From Streptomyces cyaneogriseus subsp. noncyanogenus (GTDB lineage: Bacteria; Actinomycetota; Actinomycetes; Streptomycetales; Streptomycetaceae), in the NCBI RefSeq assembly GCF_000931445.1, contig NZ_CP010849.1, positions 1,798,001 to 1,862,000 of the forward strand: a DNA stretch of 64,000 bases, read 5' to 3'. This document shows, in pieces, positions 48,359 through 56,809 of the stretch. How positions within the stretch are numbered: position 1 is the stretch's first letter; every line of letters begins with the position of its first letter. The translations under genes were made by a program, and so were the position numbers. The notes beneath the pieces were generated by a model that saw only the letters and a program-made list of their open reading frames with translations, did no database searches and was not told the origin of the DNA.

Positions 48359-48460
48359 GACGGCCGGCGCACGCGCGGCGGGGCCACGCGGAACCACGGC
48401 AGCCGGTTTCCGGCGCGGGCGGGCGCCCGCACCCCGCCGCACGCGCGGAGAAACACGGAA

Positions 48461-48484
48461 GCGGCCTCGCATCCGGGAGGCCGC
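48461..48484 (+). terminator. terminator of the type-ISP-like gene
   Basis: GCGGCCTC (48461-48468) and GAGGCCGC (48477-48484), 8-bp stem and 8-nt loop, 103 bp after the stop. Confidence 0.6.
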
Positions 48485-48521
48485 GGAGGGGGGAGCCGTC
48501 GCCGCCGGGCGGAGGAGCGGT

Positions 48522-48593
48522 GGCGGAAAGCCGGTAAGACGGAAAAGCCGGAAGGCAGAAAGCCGGAAAGGCGGAAAGGCGGAAAAAGGGGCG
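48522..48593. repeat. purine-rich short-period repeat
   Basis: A stretch of the type GGAAAGGCGGAAAGGC repeating at about 8-10 bp with AAAGCCGG variants. It is strongly biased to purines on the + strand and non-coding. Confidence 0.7.
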
Positions 48594-48701
48594 CAAGCCC
48601 GCGCTCGGAAGGGCACCGGGGCGCCGCTGCGTGCCGTGGGGATGACGGACGACTAGGTCGCAGCGGTACGCCGGGAGGTGTGACCGACCCGAGCGCGGGC
48701 T

Positions 48702-48971
48702 TCAGCTACCGCCGAAGAGCGAGCGGCGCAGCCGGCGCAACGGCGCGAAGAGTGAGACGCGGCGCATTCGCGCGCCCCTGCCGCTGCGGTCGTGCGCGGT
48801 GCCACGCGCGGTGAGTTCACGCATCAGGGACATCGCCTCGACCGTCTCCCGCTGCGGGACGGCGGGACCGGCCAGCACCGCGAGGTGGCGGTCGAGGCGC
48901 GAGCTGGTCGCGCTGCTCCCGCAGGTGATCGCAGGGACCCTCGCCCTGCTGCGCACTGTTATCTGTTCCAT
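48702..48971 (-). CDS. small basic protein of unknown function
   Basis: An 89-residue protein I do not recognise. It is Arg/Ser/Ala-rich, with a helical middle (VPQRETVEAMSLMRELTARGTAHDRSG) and a very basic C-terminal end MRRVSLFAPLRRLRRSLFGGS (amphipathic, Arg and Leu/Phe). It has no signal peptide. GGGAGTGAC precedes the ATG at 48971. The basic amphipathic tail may bind membrane or nucleic acid, but this is inference. Confidence 0.6.
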   Translation of the reverse strand: MEQITVRSRARVPAITCGSSATSSRLDRHLAVLAGPAVPQRETVEAMSLMRELTARGTAHDRSGRGARMRRVSLFAPLRRLRRSLFGGS

Positions 48972-49620
48972 GTCACTCCCCACCCGTACGAGTCCACCCG
49001 GCCCGGGCAGGGTAACCCTATCGCCCCGGGGCGGCACGCGTGTATCGCGGTCGCGGGATTCACCTTCCCCGCAAGGGGGTTGACGATTACTCTCCGAATC
49101 CGACAGGTTCCAGCGCGAGTTGGACAACGGGCTGGCCGGAGGATCTCGGTGAATGACCACCGAAGGCATCGGTCACTCTGCGTCACCGGAGCGGGATGGC
49201 GGCCCCGGAGGCCGGGGAAGCATGTCGCGGCCGCGGAAGCCCAGGTCGCGCGGTCGCACACCGGTGCGGGCGCGCCCCGGCCGCCGGTGCCGGGCGTCCG
49301 GCGGGCCGCCGCGCCCACCGGAAGAGGGTGGCCGTACGCCCCCGCGGCACCGGAATGATCACTCCCTGCCGCCATGGCCGGGCGCGTCGGCCGGTCTTCA
49401 CCCAGGCGTCCTCCCCACGGGGGAACGTGGGCGATCTCACGCGCCTGAGCGCGGGGAGAGATCGGGAAAGAAGAACGGAGAAGGAAACGGAGCGAGCAGC
49501 AGCGAGAAACGGGGAGAGAGGCGGGGAGGGAAACGGAAGGAGGGGAGGCCCCCCGGCAGGGAGACCTCCCCTCCTTCCGCTCGTGGTCCGGGCCGCGGCC
49601 GGCGCGCGCTCGGCGGCGGC
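48972..49620. other. 649-bp gap, no gene supported
   Basis: Several long open frames overlap on both strands, as expected from GC-rich DNA, and none has a ribosome binding site or family match. Features are AT-richer sequence around 49060-49110, and a purine-rich tract from about 49444 to 49550 ahead of a terminator at 49535. The gap probably carries the promoter of the small basic protein. Confidence 0.55.
49535..49578 (-). terminator. lipase terminator
   Basis: GGAAGGAGGGGAGG (49535-49548) and CCTCCCCTCCTTCC (49565-49578) form a perfect 14-bp stem with a 16-nt loop, 43 bp after the lipase stop on the minus strand. Confidence 0.85.
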
Positions 49621-50427
49621 TCAGGCGGCGCGGTCGAACGCCGGCAGGTAGCCGCCGGACTGGCCGGCCGCCGTCGGGTGGTACGACTCTCCGATGTTCA
49701 GCCAGTTGACGCTGTGCAGCCACGCCGTGCCGGAGCAGATCTCGTGGCCGGTGAAGGTGGCACGTACGTCGCCGAACGTGAACCCGTGGTCGGCGACGCG
49801 CTTGGCGATCGCGGTGTTCAGGTGGTCGGAGGCGTCGTTGATCGCCTTCCGCTTGGTCTCCGACAGGCCGAGACAGGACGTGCCGAGCTGGTAGAAGCGG
49901 GGGTAGCCGAGGACGACGACGCGGGCGTTGGGGGCCCGGTCGCGGATGGCCGTGTACACCTTGTCGAGCTGTCCGGGCAGGGTGGAGTCGACGTACGCCC
50001 TGGCGGTGTTGATGCGCGACAGGCAGGAGCTGTCGGACTGGAGCACACAGGTCGTCATGACGTCGGCGAAACCGGCGTCGTTGCCGCCGACCGACAGGGA
50101 CACCAGCCCGGTGGCGGAGCTGAGCGGGCCGAGCTGCCCGGCGAGAACATCACCCGTCCGGGCGCCCGAGCAGGCGGTGAAGTGGAATGCCGAGGGTGCG
50201 TGGGCGGCGGCCCACAACTGGGGGAACGCCTTCGTGCTGCGCTTGCAGTCACCGCTGGAGGAGATGTAGCTGCCGGCGCCGACTCCGGAGGAGTAGGAGT
50301 CGCCGAGGGCCACGTAGTCGCCGGATACGGCGGTCGGGGACGCCTGCGCCGTCGCGGTGCCGGCGAGGGCGGCGCCGGTGGCGAGGAGGAGCGAGGCCAG
50401 GAAGCCGACAACTCGGGAACGTCTCAT
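49621..50427 (-). CDS. secreted SGNH-hydrolase lipase/esterase
   Basis: A 268-residue secreted esterase. The signal peptide MRRSRVVGFLASLLLATGAALAGTATAQA is about 29 residues. Blocks: I, ALGDSYSSGVGAG with the nucleophile Ser; III, VGGNDAGF; V, SYHPTAAG with the catalytic His; between them CSGARTGDV and several Cys (CKRSTKAF, CVLQSDSSC, CLGLS, EICSG) that likely form three disulfides. AAAGGGAGG precedes ATG. SCO1725 is the S. coelicolor equivalent, as I recall, a broad-specificity extracellular lipase. Confidence 0.92.
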   Translation of the reverse strand: MRRSRVVGFLASLLLATGAALAGTATAQASPTAVSGDYVALGDSYSSGVGAGSYISSSGDCKRSTKAFPQLWAAAHAPSAFHFTACSGARTGDVLAGQLGPLSSATGLVSLSVGGNDAGFADVMTTCVLQSDSSCLSRINTARAYVDSTLPGQLDKVYTAIRDRAPNARVVVLGYPRFYQLGTSCLGLSETKRKAINDASDHLNTAIAKRVADHGFTFGDVRATFTGHEICSGTAWLHSVNWLNIGESYHPTAAGQSGGYLPAFDRAA

Positions 50428-50867
50428 GGAACCTCCCTTTAGCAGGATCTCTGCCTCAACCGTCGTACCAACGCTTTGTGTTGACGGGAAGTGTTCATGC
50501 CAAAAATGAACGCGAACTTTCGAAGGCGAACGAAAGTGACGCGGCACAGGACCCGTCTTGACGGTGCGTACGGAGCTACGCCACATCCAAGCCCGGCATC
50601 CGGCACTTCGCGGGTGAAGTCGACCACGCTCCGCCATCCACGGCTTGAACGGCCATACACGGCATAAACATCGGACACCGCGTCATAGCGACGACGCCTT
50701 CGCCCGGGACCGGGCCCTGACGAAGGGGTACGCCGTGGTGCGCAGGGCCCGGCAGGTGTGCGGGCGCGTCGCACGCGCCCGTGCCCGAGCCGGCGGCCGG
50801 GGCGCCGGCGCCGCGCGCACCCCGGAAACCGGGTGCATGCGGCGGCCGGGTGCCCGATCATGGCGGT
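50428..50867. other. divergent promoter region of lipase and AAA ATPase genes
   Basis: 440 bp without a gene. On the lipase side are two short inverted repeats: GTTCAT-N7-ATGAAC (50493-50511) and CTTTCG-N8-CGAAAG (50517-50536), in unusually AT-rich DNA. Confidence 0.55.
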
Positions 50868-51962
50868 ATGTCTGCCAACCCTCACGACGCGCTGCCGATC
50901 CGGCTCCACGTCGACGACAGCGACTCCCCTCCCGACGTCGTCGACGCGCTGTTCCTCGGCCGCTTCGCGACGGGCGAGCAGCCGTACTCGCACGCGATGA
51001 ACATCGACCGCGTACGGTCCGGGGCCACCCTGCTGCCGCCCGGCGCGCGGGTGTTGCGCGCCGCCCGCGACGACGACCGGAGCGCGACCCTGGCCGAGGG
51101 CGACGGCTGGACGGTGCTGGTCTCCCGCTGGAACCGGGGCGCCGACGTCACGGTGACGGCGACCAGCGCGGAACTGGCGCAGAAGGTCCTCGACCAGGCG
51201 ACGGACGGCGCGGCGGACGAGCCCGAACCGCAGCCGGAGAACGTCACGATGGGGTTCTGGTACGTCTCGCCGCGCCGCGGCCCGCACCGCACCACCCGGC
51301 AGATCACGGCGGGCACCTGGGAGGAGGTGCGCCCCAACTACACCGCGCCGGTCGCGGAGGCGATGGACCGTCTGATGAAGACGACCCCCGAGGACATCGC
51401 GGGCCGGCTGCTGCTCCTGCACGGCCCGCCGGGCACCGGCAAGACCTCGGCCCTCAGGACGCTGGCCCGGTCCTGGCGGGACTGGTGCCAGGTCGACTGC
51501 GTGCTCGACCCGGAGCGGCTCTTCTCCGACGTCGGCTATCTGATGGACATCGCGATCGGCGAGGAGGACGCGGCGGGCAAGGGCCGCTGGCGGCTGCTGC
51601 TCCTGGAGGACTGCGACGAGCTGATCCGCGGCGAGGCCAAGCACACCGCCGGCCAGGCCCTGTCCCGTCTGCTGAACCTGACGGACGGTCTGCTCGGCCA
51701 GGGCCGCAACGTCCTGGTGGGGGTCACCACCAACGAGGACCTGGAGCGTCTGCACCCGGCCGTCGTGCGGCCCGGCCGCTGCCTGGCCCGTATCGAGGTC
51801 GGGCCCCTGACCCGGACCGAGGCGGTGTCCTGGCTGGGCCGCGAGGAGGGGGTCGGCCGCGACGGCGCGACCCTGGCGGAGCTGTACGCGCTGCGCCGGG
51901 GGACCTCCCCGACGGCGCTGCCGGAACCGCGCGGCGGGGCGGACGCGGGCCTGTACCTGTGA
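50868..51962 (+). CDS. AAA ATPase (DUF5925 N-terminal)
   Basis: A 364-residue cytosolic ATPase. The N-terminal 150 residues are a distinct domain (LHVDDSDSPPDVVDALFLGRFATGEQPYS) that I place as DUF5925. The AAA core has Walker A LHGPPGTGKTSALR (about 183-196), Walker B WRLLLLEDCDE (about 240-250), and the sensor-1 region ...GQGRNVLVGVTTNEDLERLHPAVVRPGRC, where RPGR is the arginine-finger-like motif. The architecture is BCS1-like rather than ClpX-like. Substrate unknown. Co-directional with the DUF72 gene 78 bp downstream. Confidence 0.85.
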   Translation: MSANPHDALPIRLHVDDSDSPPDVVDALFLGRFATGEQPYSHAMNIDRVRSGATLLPPGARVLRAARDDDRSATLAEGDGWTVLVSRWNRGADVTVTATSAELAQKVLDQATDGAADEPEPQPENVTMGFWYVSPRRGPHRTTRQITAGTWEEVRPNYTAPVAEAMDRLMKTTPEDIAGRLLLLHGPPGTGKTSALRTLARSWRDWCQVDCVLDPERLFSDVGYLMDIAIGEEDAAGKGRWRLLLLEDCDELIRGEAKHTAGQALSRLLNLTDGLLGQGRNVLVGVTTNEDLERLHPAVVRPGRCLARIEVGPLTRTEAVSWLGREEGVGRDGATLAELYALRRGTSPTALPEPRGGADAGLYL

Positions 51963-52040
51963 CGGCGGGCCGCGGCGCTCGCGTCCGCCGCGGCCCGCGG
52001 CGACGGGCACCCGCCTCGCTTCCGGTGTTTTGATGGGCGT

Positions 52041-52811
52041 ATGACCCTGTATGTCGGAACGTCGGGGTGGCAGTACAAGGACTGGCGGGGCGTGCTGTAC
52101 CCGGACGGCTGTCCCATGCGGCGGTGGCTGGAGGAGTACGCGGCGGGCTTCGCCACCGTGGAGAGCAACAACGCCTTCTACCGGCTGCCGTCCCCGGAGA
52201 CCTTCGCGGCCTGGCGGGAGCGCACGCCGCCGGACTTCGTCGTCGCGGTCAAGGCGAGCCGCTTCCTGACGCACGTCAAGCGGCTGCGGGAGCCGGAGGA
52301 GCCGGTGCACCGGCTGCTGACGCACGCCGCCGGGCTGGGCGACCGTCTGGGCCCGGTGCTGCTCCAGTTGCCGCCCACGCTGCGCGCCGACGCGGAGCTG
52401 CTGGACGCCTGTCTCGCCTGCTTCCCGCCCGGTGTCCGGGTCGCGGTGGAGCCCCGCCATCCGTCCTGGTGGACGCCCGAGGTGCGCGAGGTGCTGCGGG
52501 CCCGGGGCGCCGCGCTGTGCTGGGCCGACGTGCTGTCCCGGCCCGTGACCCCGCTGTGGCGCACCACCGGCTGGGGGTACGTCCGCTTCCACCAGGGCCG
52601 TGCCCTGCCCTGGCCGCACTACGGCCGGCGGGCCCTGGCGGCCTGGGCGGCCCGCGTCGCCGCCGCCTGGCCGGAGCCGGCCGATGTGTACGCGTACTTC
52701 AACAACGACCCGAACGCGGCGGCGGTGCGCAACGCGGTGACGTTCGCCGGGCTGGCGCGGGCGGCGGGGCTGACGGTCACCCGCACACCGGGGCACCCGC
52801 TGCCCGCCTGA
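52041..52811 (+). CDS. DUF72 family protein
   Basis: A 256-residue TIM-barrel protein of the YecE/DUF72 family. Seen: MTLYVGTSGWQYKDWRG, VESNNAFYRLPSPETFAAW, VAVKASRFLTHVKRL, LLQLPPTLRAD and YVRFHQGR with YAYFNNDPNAAAVRNA at the end. No catalytic function is proven for the family. It follows the AAA gene. Confidence 0.92.
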   Translation: MTLYVGTSGWQYKDWRGVLYPDGCPMRRWLEEYAAGFATVESNNAFYRLPSPETFAAWRERTPPDFVVAVKASRFLTHVKRLREPEEPVHRLLTHAAGLGDRLGPVLLQLPPTLRADAELLDACLACFPPGVRVAVEPRHPSWWTPEVREVLRARGAALCWADVLSRPVTPLWRTTGWGYVRFHQGRALPWPHYGRRALAAWAARVAAAWPEPADVYAYFNNDPNAAAVRNAVTFAGLARAAGLTVTRTPGHPLPA

Positions 52812-52925
52812 GCCGCGCCCGGCGGGCGCGCCCGCCCCAGGGCCTTCGGGTCTCCCGTTCGGCTCGTGCCGGGCTCGCGGGGCCTGGCCTCGCGCCCTGA
52901 TCCGGCCTGATCCGAGCGAAAGACC

Positions 52926-53300
52926 CTACTCCCCGGTCCCGTACGCCGCCCGCAGGGCGTCCCGTACGGCCGCCAGCGCGTCGGCCTGTGCCAGCCCGAG
53001 CCGCCGGGCCCGCTCGGCGTAGCTCTGCGCGGCGGACGCGAGCTGCCGCTCGGCGGCCGAGCCCGCGGCGGCCACGAACGTGCCGTTGCGGCCCCGCGTC
53101 TCGATCACCCCGTCCGCCTCCAGGGCGCGGTACGCCTTGGCGACCGTGTTGGCGGCGAGCCCCAGCGACTCGGCCAGCCCCCGCACGGTCGGCAGCCGGT
53201 ACCCCACCGGGAGCGCGCCGGACCGGGCCTGCTCGGAGATCTGCGCGCGCACCTGCTCGTAGGGGGGTGCGCCGTCCTCGATGTGGATCTTCAAGGTCAC
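52926..53300 (-). CDS. GntR-family regulator, YtrA subfamily
   Basis: A 124-residue regulator. The N-terminal winged HTH is KIHIEDGAPPYEQVRAQISEQ ... LPTVRGLAESLGLAANTVAKAYRALEADGVI (1-75), followed by only about 45 C-terminal residues of helical character, which matches the small YtrA-type proteins. These usually repress adjacent ABC transporter genes, but none is nearby. The start GTG 53300 is preferred; GTG 53318 adds six residues and both lack a good ribosome binding site. Confidence 0.85.
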   Translation of the reverse strand: MTLKIHIEDGAPPYEQVRAQISEQARSGALPVGYRLPTVRGLAESLGLAANTVAKAYRALEADGVIETRGRNGTFVAAAGSAAERQLASAAQSYAERARRLGLAQADALAAVRDALRAAYGTGE

Positions 53301-53368
53301 GGGACGATTGTCCCGCACCCGGGAAAACCGGAGGCGCCCGGAGAGGTTCCCGCGTAGCGTGCGCGCCC

Positions 53369-54382
53369 ATGACAGTGATCGTGCGCGATCTGCGCCCCGG
53401 CGTTTCCTCCGATCTGGAGGGCTTCGCCCGGGTCCGGCGTCTCGCCCTGCCGTTCATGCTGGTCACGCCCGAGTCCGTGGTGCACGCCCTCGCGCACACG
53501 CACCCCGCCGCCCGCTTCCGGTCCCTGGTCGCGGAGGAGGACGGAGAGGTGATCGGCACCGCCCGGACGGGGCTCGCCCACGACAGCCCCGAGCCCGGCC
53601 AGGGGTTCCTCGACGTCTACGTGCGCCCGGACCGCCTCCGGCGCGGCGCCGGCGGGCTGCTGGTCCGCACCGCCGAGGAGTACCTGGCCGGTCAGGGGGC
53701 GACGACCCTGTACACCTGGGTGCTGGACGAGCCGGCCGGCCTGGCCTTCGCCGAAGCGCACGGCTACGGCCGCCGGCGCTCGGCCCACTTCCTCCGCCTG
53801 GACCTCGCGGCCGCCGGTCTCCCGCCGCTGTCGCCGCCTCCCCCGGGGGTCGAACTGCGCACCGCCGCCGACTTCACGGACGACCCGCGTCCGCTGTTCG
53901 AGCTGGACGCGGAGACGACCTCGGACGAACCGAGCGACATCGACACCGAGTTCACGGATTACGCAGCCTGGGTCGAGGAGACCTGGAGACACCCCTTGCT
54001 GAACCCGGACCTGACGACGGTGGCGGTCGCCGAGGGCCGCCCGGTCGCCTTCACCGCGACCTACACCGACGGCGGCACCCTCCCCCGCTCCCGGGCGCAC
54101 CCGGCCGCCGGGGCCGCCCTGTCCCCCGCCGTACCCCCCGCCGGGCCTTCCGCCCCGCCCTCCGTCATGACGACCGCCATGACCGGCACCGCCCGCGCCT
54201 TCCGCGGCCGCGGCCTGGCCAAGCTCGTCAAGAACGCCTCCCTGCACCGGGCCCGGGCGGCCGGCGTCACGGAGGCGTTCACGGGCAACGACACCGGCAA
54301 CGGCCCGATGCTCGCCGTCAACAAGTGGCTCGGGTACGAGGTGTGCGCCACGGAGGTGCGCCATGCCCGCCGGCTCGGCTGA
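53369..54382 (+). CDS. GNAT acetyltransferase, tandem-domain
   Basis: A 337-residue protein with two GNAT-like halves. The first has VYVRPDRLRRGAGGLLVRTAEEYL (about 82-105, acetyl-CoA motif A in RRGAGG). The second contains GTARAFRGRGLAKLVKNASLHRARAAGV (about 275-302, motif A in RGRGLA) and TGNDTGNGPMLAVNKWLGYE, typical of family members acting on small amines or peptides. A poorly conserved, Pro/Ala-rich loop (SPAVPPAGPSAPPSV) lies between. Substrate unknown. Confidence 0.87.
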   Translation: MTVIVRDLRPGVSSDLEGFARVRRLALPFMLVTPESVVHALAHTHPAARFRSLVAEEDGEVIGTARTGLAHDSPEPGQGFLDVYVRPDRLRRGAGGLLVRTAEEYLAGQGATTLYTWVLDEPAGLAFAEAHGYGRRRSAHFLRLDLAAAGLPPLSPPPPGVELRTAADFTDDPRPLFELDAETTSDEPSDIDTEFTDYAAWVEETWRHPLLNPDLTTVAVAEGRPVAFTATYTDGGTLPRSRAHPAAGAALSPAVPPAGPSAPPSVMTTAMTGTARAFRGRGLAKLVKNASLHRARAAGVTEAFTGNDTGNGPMLAVNKWLGYEVCATEVRHARRLG

Positions 54383-54399
54383 CCCGGCGCCCGGTCCGG

Positions 54400-54800
54400 C
54401 CACCGCCCCGGCCGGGGCGGACCGGCCGACGGTCCGTCACGTCGTGTCCGGCGAGCTTGGCCCGGGCCCGCTCCGGCATCGCCGGGGACCGATCGACGCC
54501 GGTGACGGCGTGTCCCTGCTCGGCGGCGAGGAGCGACAGGCTTCCGGTGCCGCAGCCCAGGTCGAGGACGTCACCCGCCCGCGCGGGCAGCCAGGAGCGC
54601 AGCCGGCCGGACCACGCCCGGCGCACGTCCGCGTCGCGCAGGCCGTGGTCGGGCTCGTCGTCGAAGACCGCCGCCGCCGCGTCCCAGTCGACGCGGGGCG
54701 CGGCCGGGCCGGCGCCGCCCCCGCCGGAACCCTGCGTCACGGGACCGTCACCCTGATCACCGGTATCCGGCGTCACCACGCCGTCATCGTGTTTCACCAC
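54400..54800 (-). pseudogene. SAM-dependent methyltransferase, truncated
   Basis: N-terminal part of a class I methyltransferase: VDWDAAAAVFDDEPDHGL ... WLPARAGDVLDLGCGTGSLS (SAM motif I) then GHAVTGVDRSPAMPERARAKLAGHD (motif II with the ribose-binding Asp). The sequence loses family character at about 54430 and the C-terminal half with motifs III-IV is absent; the frame runs into the downstream convergent GNAT gene. GTG starts at 54800/54797. It is a truncated gene unlikely to be active. Confidence 0.65.
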
Positions 54801-54940
54801 GCGCCCAGGGTGACACCCGCCACTGACAGCCCGGCCGTGACAGCCGCCACTGACACGGGTGCGGCGATGAGGAACTGTTCGGGGAACGGGTCCGCCTCCG
54901 TGAGAACGCGGAACGCGGCGGACCCTCGAAGGAGGCCGCC

Positions 54941-55075
54941 ATGCGCCGTGTGACCGTGCACAAGCCCCTGAAGAAGACCGACGCCCGCCGGATCCGCGAG
55001 GAGGCCGACGAGCGCCCCGCCGGGCGTCCGGAGATCCGCAAGGACATCGCACGCACCTGGTGGCCGGAGGGCTGA
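54941..55075 (+). CDS. small basic/charged protein, 44 aa
   Basis: A 44-residue open frame: MRRVTVHKPLKKTDARRIRE, then EADERPAGRPEIRKDIARTW and WPEG. It is highly charged (Lys/Arg/Glu/Asp), predicted helical in the middle. AAGGAGGCCGCC precedes the ATG, one of the best ribosome binding sites in the window. It is too short for the usual gene finders. No family known to me. It lies between the truncated methyltransferase and a GNAT gene. Confidence 0.65.
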   Translation: MRRVTVHKPLKKTDARRIREEADERPAGRPEIRKDIARTWWPEG

Positions 55076-55096
55076 CCGGGCGGGCCCGGCGGGCGG

Positions 55097-55570
55097 TCAG
55101 CGCAGCCGCTTGCGGTAGTGGACGCGGTCGTAGGGGCCGTCCACACGGCGTTCGACGACCTCGTAGCCGTACTTCGGATAGATCTTCTGGTTCTCCCACA
55201 TCATCGCGTTCGTGTAGAGCCGCACCTCGGGCAGGCCGAGCGCACGCGCGTGCGCGTCGACGAACGCCAGCAGCCGCCGCCCCACGCCCTTCCCGTGCGC
55301 GTCGGGGTGGACGGCGATGCTGTCCAGGAACAGGTGGTCGGCGCGGGCCTCCACCACGACGAGGCCGACGACCCGCCCGCCGCCGGGTTCCTCGGTGACG
55401 AAGACCTTCCCGGCCGCCACGTCGGCCGCGTGGTCGGCCTCCATGGGCTGGGGCACCACGCCGATGCGCTCGATGTAGTGGTGGTACGCGGCGTCGGTGA
55501 CGGCCTTCACCGCCGGTACGTCCCCGGCGACGGCCGGCCTGACCTGCTGGTGGGCAACGTGGTCGATCAT
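55097..55570 (-). CDS. GNAT acetyltransferase
   Basis: A 157-residue N-acetyltransferase. Motif A HPDAHGKGVGRRLLAFVDAHA is present around 85-105 (QxxGxG-like HGKGVG), and the C terminus MMWENQKIYPKYGYEVVERR matches the YjgM/PhnO-like small-molecule GNATs. The start at 55570 avoids a long N-terminal extension. Divergent from the LPMO gene. Confidence 0.88.
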   Translation of the reverse strand: MIDHVAHQQVRPAVAGDVPAVKAVTDAAYHHYIERIGVVPQPMEADHAADVAAGKVFVTEEPGGGRVVGLVVVEARADHLFLDSIAVHPDAHGKGVGRRLLAFVDAHARALGLPEVRLYTNAMMWENQKIYPKYGYEVVERRVDGPYDRVHYRKRLR

Positions 55571-55755
55571 GATCCGAACGGTAGCTGCCTGAGGGCAGTC
55601 TGATCTCTCCCTTAACGCGGCCATAAGGATCCGCCCCGCCCGCCTCTCGCGGGCGATTTCCCGGTCGCCGGGGGCTAGCTTGCTGATCACCCCCCACGGG
55701 ATCGGGCCGCTCGGCCCGCGTATCCGGCAGACCGTCGTCCTCCGAGGAGTTCCCC

Positions 55756-56781
55756 ATGCCCGCACGCCGCACGGCCGCCGTCGTCGCCGCCGGCCTCGCC
55801 CCGCTCGCCCTGACCGCGCTGGCCGCCTCGCCGGCGTCCGCGCACGGGACGATGGGCGACCCGGTCAGCCGGGTCGCGCAGTGCTACGCCGAGGGCGCCG
55901 AGAGCCCGAAGTCGGCCGCGTGCAAGGCGGCGGTCGCGGCCGGCGGGACGCAGGCGCTGTACGACTGGAACGGCATCCGCATCGGGGACGCCGGCGGCCG
56001 GCACCGGGAGCTGATCCCGGACGGCAAGCTGTGCAGCGCGAACAGCGAGGAGTTCAAGGGCCTGGACCTGGCCCGGGACGACTGGCCCGCGACGAGCGTG
56101 ACCAGCGGCGCGCACACGTTCAAGTACCGTGTGACCGCCCAGCACAAGGGCACGTTCACCGTCTACGTCACCAAGCCCGGCTACGACCCGGCCCGGCCGC
56201 TCGCCTGGTCCGACCTCGACCTGGAGCACCCGGTGGCGACGGCCACCGACCCGGTCGCCTCCGGCGGTTTCTACACCTTCTCCGGCAGCCTTCCCGAGCG
56301 TTCCGGCAAGCACCTGCTGTACGCGATCTGGCAGCGCTCGGACAGCCCGGAGGCGTTCTACTCCTGCTCGGACGTCTCCTTCGGCGGCGGCGCCACGGCC
56401 GGCGGCGGCCCCGCCCCGGCGCCGACGGCGTCCACACCGTCCGACGCGCAGATCGAGGCCGGTACCGGCAGGTCGACGATCGAGAACCACGGCCACGGCG
56501 ACCACGACGCCCGCACCACCGCGGACCCGGCCGCCGGGACCGGCGGCACCCGGACCCCGGCGGCCGGCGCCGACGCCCCGGACACCGGCGAGGAGGAGCC
56601 GGCGGCCGCCGGCGCCAACCGGCCGCAGGCCGCCGGCGCCGGCCCGGAGCTCGCCGAGACCGGCGGTGACGGCACCACGGCGTACCTCACCGTCGGCGGC
56701 GCCGCCGCGCTGGCGCTGGGCGCGGCGGCGCTGTTCGCCTCGGCCCGCCGACGCGCGGTGCGCACCGGACACGGCCGCTGA
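55756..56781 (+). CDS. AA10 lytic polysaccharide monooxygenase, sortase-anchored
   Basis: A 341-residue secreted copper enzyme. After the signal peptide (1-29, ending SPASA) the mature N terminus is HGTMGDPVSR, where His1 starts the histidine brace. The second brace His is in RVTAQHKGTFTVYV, and the axial aromatic is in FYSCSDVSF. A Gly/Ala/Pro-rich linker with an HGHGDHDA cluster leads to LAETG at about 300-304, a hydrophobic helix and RRR tail, a class E sortase anchor. Anchoring to the cell wall is unusual for AA10 enzymes, which are normally free or CBM-linked. Substrate is probably cellulose or chitin. Confidence 0.9.
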   Translation: MPARRTAAVVAAGLAPLALTALAASPASAHGTMGDPVSRVAQCYAEGAESPKSAACKAAVAAGGTQALYDWNGIRIGDAGGRHRELIPDGKLCSANSEEFKGLDLARDDWPATSVTSGAHTFKYRVTAQHKGTFTVYVTKPGYDPARPLAWSDLDLEHPVATATDPVASGGFYTFSGSLPERSGKHLLYAIWQRSDSPEAFYSCSDVSFGGGATAGGGPAPAPTASTPSDAQIEAGTGRSTIENHGHGDHDARTTADPAAGTGGTRTPAAGADAPDTGEEEPAAAGANRPQAAGAGPELAETGGDGTTAYLTVGGAAALALGAAALFASARRRAVRTGHGR

Positions 56782-56809
56782 CCCCCGGGGCCGCCCCGGC
56801 GCCGGCCGG

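Larger units (their letters stand above)
48359..48701. other. gene-free gap with terminator and purine-rich repeat
   Basis: 343 bp between the type-ISP-like gene and the small basic protein gene. It holds a terminator at 48461 and the purine-rich repeat at 48522, but no credible gene. Confidence 0.6.

Noticed and set aside
49153..50442. Plus-strand frame across the lipase and its flank
   Set aside because: The lipase has signal peptide and SGNH blocks on the opposite strand; this frame is low complexity.
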